64,000 nucleotides of DNA from NCBI GenBank assembly GCA_037043235.1, contig JAWRVZ010000131.1, positions 1,116,001 through 1,180,000 of the forward strand, written 5' to 3'. Below the pieces are notes generated by a model that saw only the letters and a list, made by a program, of their open reading frames with translations, was not told where the DNA came from and did not search any database. Positions within the stretch are counted from its first letter, which is position 1. Every line of letters starts with the position of its first letter. The stretch is from Rhodeus uyekii. Its lineage: Eukaryota > Chordata > Actinopteri > Cypriniformes > Acheilognathidae. The position numbers and the translations under genes were made by a program. This document shows positions 54,415 to 63,400 of the stretch, piece by piece.

Positions 54415-57400
54415 CTGCTTTCAAAAAATTACTCTGAGTGTATATATATCAGAATCAGAATCAGAAAGAGCTTTATTGCCAAGTGTGCTTGCACACACAA
54501 GGAATTCGTCTTAGTGCTCAAGCTTCCAGTGCACATTTACAACACAACATGAACAAACAAACAAAAACAATCACCGAAAAACTCAACTCAACAGATATTT
54601 GCGGCGCCAACTTATCTCCAGAAATGAGTGCAGTTTAGCAAGCATACATAGCAGACGCAACAAAAACAAAAATATATAATTATAATAATGTATCACAATA
54701 CATATTTTTTTACTTTATTTTTAAATAAAAAGATTCAGCCTTGCAGCCTTACACTCAGATGCAGATTAGTTGTTTCAGTCTTGTACTGTGAGCTTTGCAT
54801 AAAACACAGGTGTATGTGCTTAAATTCAGGTTCATATATTGACTATAAACTTGTGTTCTTTGTGTGTCAGTACCCAGGTCGAGCTTCTCTGTATCACAAT
54901 TGGGGACGTCCCACACAACCCAGTATATGGAGTCGCAGGTCGAGTTGGAACAGTTTAGGTCGATCTTCTAGATGCTTGGGGATGGGGGGCGGAGGTAGTT
55001 TACGGGTTCGTAGCCCTCACTCTCGCCCTGCTGAGCAGGAATCCCTATTATCTCCTCCTCCCCCTCCTCTGCATCCGCCTCGGTTCTCTAGACACTTTGT
55101 CCCGTGTAGAGAACGGCGGGCTCTCTCCTTGGAACTTCCGGAGCTGCTACAGGTGCCTGGACCAGCCCTGCCGCCTCTGCTTCCCCGGCATCGCAAGAAG
55201 AGCTTCTCTGGGGGTCTGGGAAGCGTTGGAGAGCACCAGGACTGTAATGGAAAGACACCATCAGTCCAACCACAAATCATCAATGAAGTCTATCCTCAGG
55301 TCAATGCACGCAAGGACAGGGAGGATCTTGACGATGAGCTGGACTATGTGAGTGCCCAATAAAAAATGTCTTTATGGCATAGTTCAACTTTAAATGAAAA
55401 ATGTCATCATTATGTTCCAAACCCATTTGAATTTGTTGTAACACAAATCAGAGAAATTTAGCCAAATGTCCAGGGTGCTCTTATTCCAATAGTGAAAATG
55501 AATTGGAACTCCCAAGCAGCAAAAATTACAAAAAAAGCAGAGTATATGAATACATGTCATATAAGTCTTCTGAATCCATACAATAGCTTTGGGTGTGAAA
55601 TTAAATTTAAATATTGTTCTGTATTTTGCACAAAGCTAATTTATGCTGCTCTTCATACCATTTTTATTCAGCAAGGATGAATTAAAGTGATCAAAGGTAA
55701 ACAGGTTTATAATACTACAGAAGATTTCTATTTCAGATAAATGGTGTTCTTTTCAAACTTTTTATTCATCAAAGAATTCTGAAAAAAAAGCCCAAAAAAT
55801 GGTTTTCCATTAAAATAGTAAGCAGTACTTTTTTTTTACGAACTTTTTTCAACATTTTATTTTTAAAAAAAATTCTTGATTAACCAAATCAGCATATTAG
55901 AATGATTTCTGAAAGATGTGATTGTGAAGACGAATAATGGTACTGAAAATTCAGCTTTGCATCATAGAACTACACTTTTGAACGGTAGTCTATTTCAGAA
56001 GAATTTCTGAAAATTGTATTATACTACTTTTATGGTGTGACTCTTTGTAACGGACTCTGCCACGCCCCGTGCACCAGACTCCTTCACTCCGCCCACTCGT
56101 TCCACGTCACCTGAGTACTGAGCACCTGCAGTCAATCACACCCTCACTATATAACCAGCACTCACCCTGCACTTAGTGTCTGGTCTCTTCAATGCTACCC
56201 GGACTCTACCCGTGCTACCAAGCTACCTTGAACTCTCCTTCCGAGCGTTCCATGAACTCTCCTCCTGAGCATTCTCCAAACCCACTCCAAGTCTTTGCCA
56301 GCCATCCATCGACAACTCTGCATTCAGTTAAGCCTGTTACTATTGTTCCATTGCCATCACTATCCTGCACCCGTTTACTGTCTTTGTGTCCTGCTGAAAT
56401 AAAACCTGTTCCATCTAACGTCTGTGTTGAGTCTTCCCTGATGACAGAAGACCAGACCACCCAGCAGGCCGAAGCAGTAGCGGCTGAGCACTCGTCACCA
56501 GGTTTCATCACAGTCCCTGAGTTAACCCATGCACTCCACCTAGCACTACAACTTGGAACTTCTTCTTCATCTGCCTCCGCCAGTCCCATGGCTCGGCCAG
56601 CACCCTACGCTGGCGGGGCGGAGGAATGCAATGGTTTCCTGCTACAATGTTCTTTGTATTTTGAACTACAGGCACGTCAGTTTGAATCGGAGCGAGCTAA
56701 AATCGCCTTCATGATTTCCCTTTTGACTGGACGAGCTCTCCAATGGGCCAAAGCTATCTGGACTGCCGATGGACCAGTTACACAGACCTTAGAGGCTTTT
56801 GTGAAGCACTTCCGGGAGGTTTTCAGCCGATCTGCAGAAGACCAGACCAATCTCCTCTCAGGACCAACTGATGCGAATCCACCAAGGTAATCAACCCATT
56901 CATGAGTACACTCTCCAATTCCGTACCTTAGCCGCCTCAAGCGGCTGGAATGAAGTTGCTTTGATGGCCGCATTCCGTCAAGGTTTGAACCCGCGGATCC
57001 GTACTCACTTGGCCATCTACGATGAGTCCATCGGTCTAGAGAGTCTAATACAACGCGCCATACTGGTTTCCCAGAACCTCTCTGCCTGCATCCCAGTCTC
57101 TGAACCGTTGCATTCCCCGCCTCCACCGCGGGAATATCGGCCCCCAGCACCAGAACCCATGCAAATTGACCAGTTCCGTTTGTCACCCTCAGAAAGGGAG
57201 CGGCGTATGCGTATGCACCTCTGCCTGTATTGTGGAGGTCAGGGCCATTATCGTGACACCTGCCCAGTCCGACCTCCACGCCCAGCGGTGAGTACCTTAC
57301 ATACAAAGCCCCCTGTCACTGCACTTTCTTACACCGATGTACTGGTCACCTCTGCTGTTATATCTGTTCCAGCTAAAGCCCTGATCGATTCCGGAGCTGC

Positions 57401-60400
57401 CGGAAACTTCATTTCATCCTCGCTACTCCAGAAACTCCATGCCACAAAATCACCGCTCAACCCACCATATCGAGCTCACTCCATCCTGGGAAAACCGCTG
57501 GGCCGCGGGTGCATACGCTACGCCTCTTCAGAACTCTCCCTCAGGATCAGCTGCTTGCATCAGGAGCTCATCTCCTTTCTGGTGCTGGAGGGATCCACGG
57601 CCGATATCGTCCTGGGACGCCCGTGGCTGACTGTTCACTCTCCAAGCATCTGTTGGAGGTCGGGGGAGGTGTTGAAATGGAGCCTGCAATGTTTCACTAA
57701 CTGCCTCTCTCCCGTTCAGAAAACCCTGCCACGGAAAGCCAAGTCAAAGTTTCCTCCCCTGGTACCCCTCGCCTCCACATCCATTGAAAGCCCTCCCTCT
57801 GTCATAGCCACCACCATTCCTGAGCAATACCGGGCGTTCCAGGACGTCTTCAACACACAGTTGGCCACCAAACTACCACCTCACCGGCCATGGGACTGTG
57901 CGATCGACCTGCTGCCTGGGGCCTCCTTCCCAAGAGGACGTATCTACCCCCTGTCCATCCCGGAACAGCAGGCCATGGAGGAGTACGTCCAGGAGGCTCT
58001 CAAACAGGAGTATATTCGACCCTCAACATCCCCTGCCGCTGCCAGCTTCTTCTTCGTGGCCAAGAAGGATGGAGGCTTGAGGCCCTGTATTGACTATCGC
58101 CATCTCAATGCTCAGACCATCAAGTTCCGCTATCCACTTCCCCTGGTTCCAGCCGCTCTGGAACAGCTGCGGGGGGCTCGCATCTTCACAAAGCTGGACC
58201 TGCGCAGCGCGTACAACCTCATCCGTATCCGAAAAGGGGACGAGTGGAAAACGGCCTTCATCACCCCCGCGGGCCATTATGAATATCAGGTAATGCCCTT
58301 TGGACTTTCCAATGCCCCAGCTGTATTCCAGGGCTTTATGAATGAAATCCTCAGAGACTTCCTGAACCGTTTTGTCATTGTCTATATTGATGATATCCTT
58401 GTGTACTCGTCAAGCCCCGAAGAACATCCGTCCCATGTTGCGCAGGTCCTCCAAAGACTCAGAGAACATCACCTCTTCCTGAAGTTGGAGAAATGCGAGT
58501 TCCACCGCAGCCAAACCCAGTTCCTCGGTTACATCATCGACCAGAGCGGCGTCAAGATGGACCAGGGGAAGGTGAAAGCAGTGCAGACCTGGCCCACACC
58601 CACCACCATTAAGGATCTGCAGAGGTTCCTTGGCTTCGCCAATTTCTATAGGAGATTCATTCGCAACTTCAGTTCCATCGCCGCTCCACTGTCTGCACTG
58701 CTTCGGAAAGGGCCCAAGTCTCTGTCCTGGACAATGGAAGCTGCCACGGCCTTCTCTACACTCAAGACAGCATTCTGCTCAGCTCCTACCCTAGTTCACC
58801 CGGACCCTGAACTCCCCTTCGTGGTAGAAGTCGATGCATCCTGCACTGGGGTAGGAGCCGTGCTCTCGCAGCGGCAGGGCGAGCCTCCTCGTCTCCATCC
58901 ATGCGCCTACTTCTCCAAGAAGCTGTCCCCGGCGGAGCAAAACTACGACATCGGAAACCGTGAGTTGCTCGCCATCAAGCTAGCACTGGAGGAGTGGAGA
59001 CACTGGCTGGAGGGAGCCCTGCACCCCTTCCAAGTTATCACTGACCACAAAAATCTCGAGTATCTACGCACAGCCAAACGACTCAACCCCCGCCAAGCCT
59101 GCGGGGCACTGTTCTTCACCTGGTTCAACTTTACCATAACATATCGCCCTGGAACCAAAAACCTCAAAGCCGATGCTCTATCCCGCCAGTTCAATCCCGA
59201 GAACCCCTCCCGAGAACCCGAATCGATCCTCCCTCCAGCCATCGTGGTAAGCCCCATTCAATGGACCATCGACCAGCTCATCGCTGATGCAACTCATGGG
59301 GAACCAGGTCCGCCGGGGGTTCCAGAGGGTCGGACCTATGTGCCATCCAGTCTCCGCCTGACCCTCTTGGACCAAGCTCACACATCTCCGGGCTCTGGAC
59401 ACCCAGGCAGTCAGCGTACCCTCTCGCTCCTTCAAGATCGTTACTGGTGGCCCAGTATGGCTCAGGACATTTCCCGCTACGTGGAAGGATGCTCAGTCTG
59501 TGCCACAACTCGGACCCCACGACGATTGCCCGAAGGCAAACTCCTCCCACTACCCATCCCACGCCGCCCCTGGTCCCATCTGGGGGTGGACTTCATGACC
59601 GATCTGCCACCATCGGACGGTAACACCTGCGTCCTTGTGGTGGTGGATCGGTTTTCCAAGGCCTGTAAGCTCATCCCGCTGAAAGGACTGCCCACGGCTC
59701 TGGAAACGGCGGAGGCCCTTTTCCAACATGTCTTCAGACACTTCGGCCTCCCCGAAGACATTGTGTCAGACCGTGGGCCCCAGTTCATTTCCCGAGTCTG
59801 GAAGGCATTCTTTAAGCTCCTCGGCGTATCCATCAGTTTGACCTCCGGGTACCATCCTCAGAGTAACGGCCAGACTGAGCGGAAGATTCAGGAAATCGGG
59901 AGATACCTCAGAGCCTACTGTGGTCGCCATCAGGACAGCTGGAACCGCTACATTCCGTGGGCCGAGTACGCCCAAAACTCACTAAGGCAAGAATCCACAC
60001 ACCTCACACCCTTCCAGTGCTATCTTGGCTATCAACCCCCTCTCTTCCCTTGGACAGGTGAGCCCACGGAAGTTCCAGCTGTCCATCACTGGTTCCAGGA
60101 GAGCGAGAGGGTCTGGGACTCAGCTCACGTCCATCTCCAGCGGGCAGTCCGTAGACAGAAGCTTCAGGCGGACCGAAGGAGAGGACCCACTCCTCAATAT
60201 CAACCGGGTCAACTGGTCTGGCTCTCCACCCGGGATATGCGTCTACGGCTGCCCTGCCGAAAGCTGAGTCCCCGCTATGCAGGTCCATTCAAGATCTTGA
60301 GGCAGATAAATGAAGTTACCTACCGTCTCCAGCTCCCTCCACAGTATAGCATCTCACCATCTTTTCATGTCTCACTGTTGAAACCCTTCACTGAACCCCT

Positions 60401-63400
60401 TGTGTCTCCTCCCACAGAGTCTGGTGCTGAAGCCGTACCACCGCCTCCCCTGGATCCGGAGGACCTGAACATCTACCGGGTGCACAAGATCTTGGATTCC
60501 CGACGACGAGGCGGCCTACTTCAGTACCTGATCGATTGGGAGGGATACGGCCCCGAGGAGCGGTGCTGGGTAACCCGGGACGACATTCTGGACCCGTCCC
60601 TTCTCCAGGACTTTCACAACGCTCATCCCGACCGACCAGCGTCTCGGGGCCGAGGCCGTCCTCGTCGTCGCCCGCTGCGGTCCTCCGGAGCTGCCCGTGG
60701 GGAGGGGGGTACTGTAACGGACTCTGCCACGCCCCATGCACCAGACTCCTTCACTCCGCCCACTCGTTCCACGTCACCTGAGTACTGAGCACCTGCAGTC
60801 AATCACACCCTCACTATATAACCAGCACTCACCCTGCACTTAGTGTCTGGTCTCTTCAATGCTACCCGGACTCTACCCGTGCTACCAAGCTACCTTGAAC
60901 TCTCCTTCCGAGCATTCCATGAACTCTCCTCCTGAGCATTCTCCAAACCCACTCCAAGTCTTTGCCAGCCATCCATCGACAACTCTGCATTCAGTTAAGC
61001 CTGTTACTATTGTTCCATTGCCATCACTATCCTGCACCCGTTTACTGTCTTTGTGTCCTGCTGAAATAAAACCTGTTCCATCTAACGTCTGTGTTGAGTC
61101 TTCCCTGATGACACTCTTCTTCTATCATTTATGGAACTCAAGAAGTTGGTGTTCCATTGAAGAGGGAGGTTTTATGAAAATGAGTCTTCTTTTAAATGCT
61201 GATTTTGCTGGATTATCTGAGAGTTAATATTGTCCCAGTAAATAATAAAGAAAGAAAGAAAAGCTTCTCCACACATTGTTAATCTTAAGCAGAGCCAATT
61301 GTCCATACAATCAACTACACAATGAAAATTCCCTAATTATTATCTGTTGAGGAGGAACGCTAACAGATGGCACTAGGATTTGAGTTTTTAATTTACAGCC
61401 AGACTCTCTTGTTTTGTAAGCAATTAAGAGTAACATGGTAGCTCCAAGGGGACATGAAACATTGGAGAGCTCCGTTTCATAACTGGTAAAACTATCATAT
61501 GCGGTTCCAAGAAAGTTATCCCACCCTGAATCCTGCAGAATTAATCTCAGTCTTCATTTTTGCCAACACATCTTCAACTAAATGTGTTTTCTGTTGGCAG
61601 AGTTTGTGTTTCAGGGTCCAGAAGATGATCGAGGCGTACAGACCGGACTGGTGTGAAACTAGGAAGGACTGGTCCGTCTTCCTATTCTCTCCTGAAAACA
61701 AGTCAGTCCTTTCACTGTCTCCTCTCTTTCAAAACATAAAAGTCATGACCACTCTTCATAAAAACAGTTTTTAAATTGTTAAAAATAACTTTGGTCAAAT
61801 AAATAATATTTTAGGTCAAAGAGGTATGGCTGTCGAAACATTTTTGGGAATATTTGGCTTACAGTAGTGTTGTTGCACTTGTGCAGGCCTCATCAAAACA
61901 AAACCCACTGAAAATCAAGTACTTTCATGTCAATTTGTTTGGTATTATTATTATTACTCATGGCTTTTGTCAGGTAAAAATTGCGAGGATGGAATTTGTT
62001 TTGTTTTTTATTTGAGCCTGACCTCATAATAACACACAACTGATTAGTAGTTGGTCCGCAGCCTAGAGCAGTCTGAAACTATCCAGATAAAGGGAAGCTT
62101 TTGTCACACGTTGTTTCCTATAGTGCCACAGATTTGATCTCTGAGTAATACAGAGGGGAGACGACCACACACCTCTTCTCTCCTGATGGTAACTTGGCCA
62201 GCAGTTATTCTGAAATCCCTGCCTGATCAATAGTACTGATGGGCTGCCAGCTCTTTAGAGGGTGGCTTGATTAGGATATTGATCGGTGTCAGAGAAATAG
62301 GAGCCGATTATTCCCACCCTCTGCCTGTCTATCTTTTTTTCCAAACTGTCTAGTCTTTGAATGTCCATCTAAAGTTTGTGCTGTTATTGAAATATTAAGA
62401 TGTTAGGCTGTTCCAACACCCAGTGAGCTGTTAGAATGCATTTTGACAAGCTTTTTTTTTATTTAAGAAATTTATACTTTTATTCAACAACGATTAGGGG
62501 TGTAATGATACACTCGTGTTACTATTCGATACAATTCGAGATACTGAACACATGATAAGATACTATCACAATATTTTAGTCCAACATAAAGTAGATTTTT
62601 TATTATTATTATTATTATCATTTTTTATTATTATTATCAGGAACCACACATATTCCCCCATTGCATTATTATATATTATATTCAACATTATATATTGCAG
62701 TTTAATATAGTAATGTTACTGAAGCTCCATAAACTTGAAACTTGTTGGATCTCTTACAGAGAAAATCTGCACGCACAGATTCTCCCAGTGCTTGCTGTGC
62801 CCCAAATCTCTCCTTCTATTAATGCACTATACATATTAGAATAAACCATTTAAATTGCTTTAAATTATACTACTAAAATGAAATATGAAATGGTGACTTA
62901 AATTATTTATGTGCTGTTCTGGCTGAATGGAAATGCAATGCAATTAATCACAGTTCTAAGTCACAAGAAAGCTAAATCTTAAGGTTTGAAACAACACAAT
63001 TAAACGAGGGTGAGTACATGATGACAAAATGTAATTTTTTTTACATTACTTTGTGTTGTTAAACAGCTAGCAAGGATACGTTAGATTGATGGAAAACTCT
63101 TTCCCTGCTTTTGACAGAATTTTCACCGGAAGTCATTTATAATATTACAAAATATTTCAATTCCAAAGGCTCTTCTTCAGACTTCTTCAAAATGTCTGTT
63201 CCTCAAAGAATCTACAATAAACATTATCACAGATTACACAATTTATAACCTATTTTATATCTATTAAGCTTTTAAACTTATAAACTATTTTTATCTTTTA
63301 TATTAAGAAATGCTTCTTGTGTAGCATCAGCAATTATAAGCATATTTAGCATATAACAATGATTTCTAAAGGATCATGATAAACTGAATTATGGAGTAGT

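Larger units (their letters stand above)
53014..54870. other. cacna1i intron
   Basis: It contains a family A copy (54100-54345), a long TA repeat (54341-54411) and a teleost repeat fragment (54448-54640). The rest is unassigned. Confidence 0.6.
56046..61113 (+). mobile_element. Ty3/gypsy chromovirus (sushi-like LTR retrotransposon), full length, recent
   Basis: A complete 5,068-bp element: 5' LTR 56046-56446, self-priming-type primer site, gag, pol with a C-terminal chromodomain, polypurine tract and 3' LTR 60713-61113. The target duplication CTCTT lies at 56041-56045 and 61114-61118. The two 401-bp LTRs differ at two sites (G/A at 56070/60737 and G/A at 56244/60911), so insertion was recent. 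Domain order protease-RT-RNase H-integrase-chromodomain places it among chromoviruses. It lies in sense orientation within a cacna1i intron. The gag frame is broken once, so this copy is probably dependent on others. Its interior is much more GC-rich than the surrounding intron. Confidence 0.97.
55348..61600. other. cacna1i intron with the gypsy element
   Basis: This 6.25-kb intron would be about 1.2 kb without the chromovirus. It also holds a family B fragment (about 55373-55470) and a family A copy (55650-55990). Between 61119 and 61600 nothing was recognised. Confidence 0.75.

Noticed and set aside
56215..60741. Long antisense ORFs under the chromovirus
   Set aside because: They are shadows of the GC-rich pol and gag frames on the opposite strand, with no recognisable domain.
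60859..61227. 122-codon ORF in the 3' LTR
   Set aside because: It is the duplicate of the LTR-encoded open frame upstream of gag and continues into host intron sequence.
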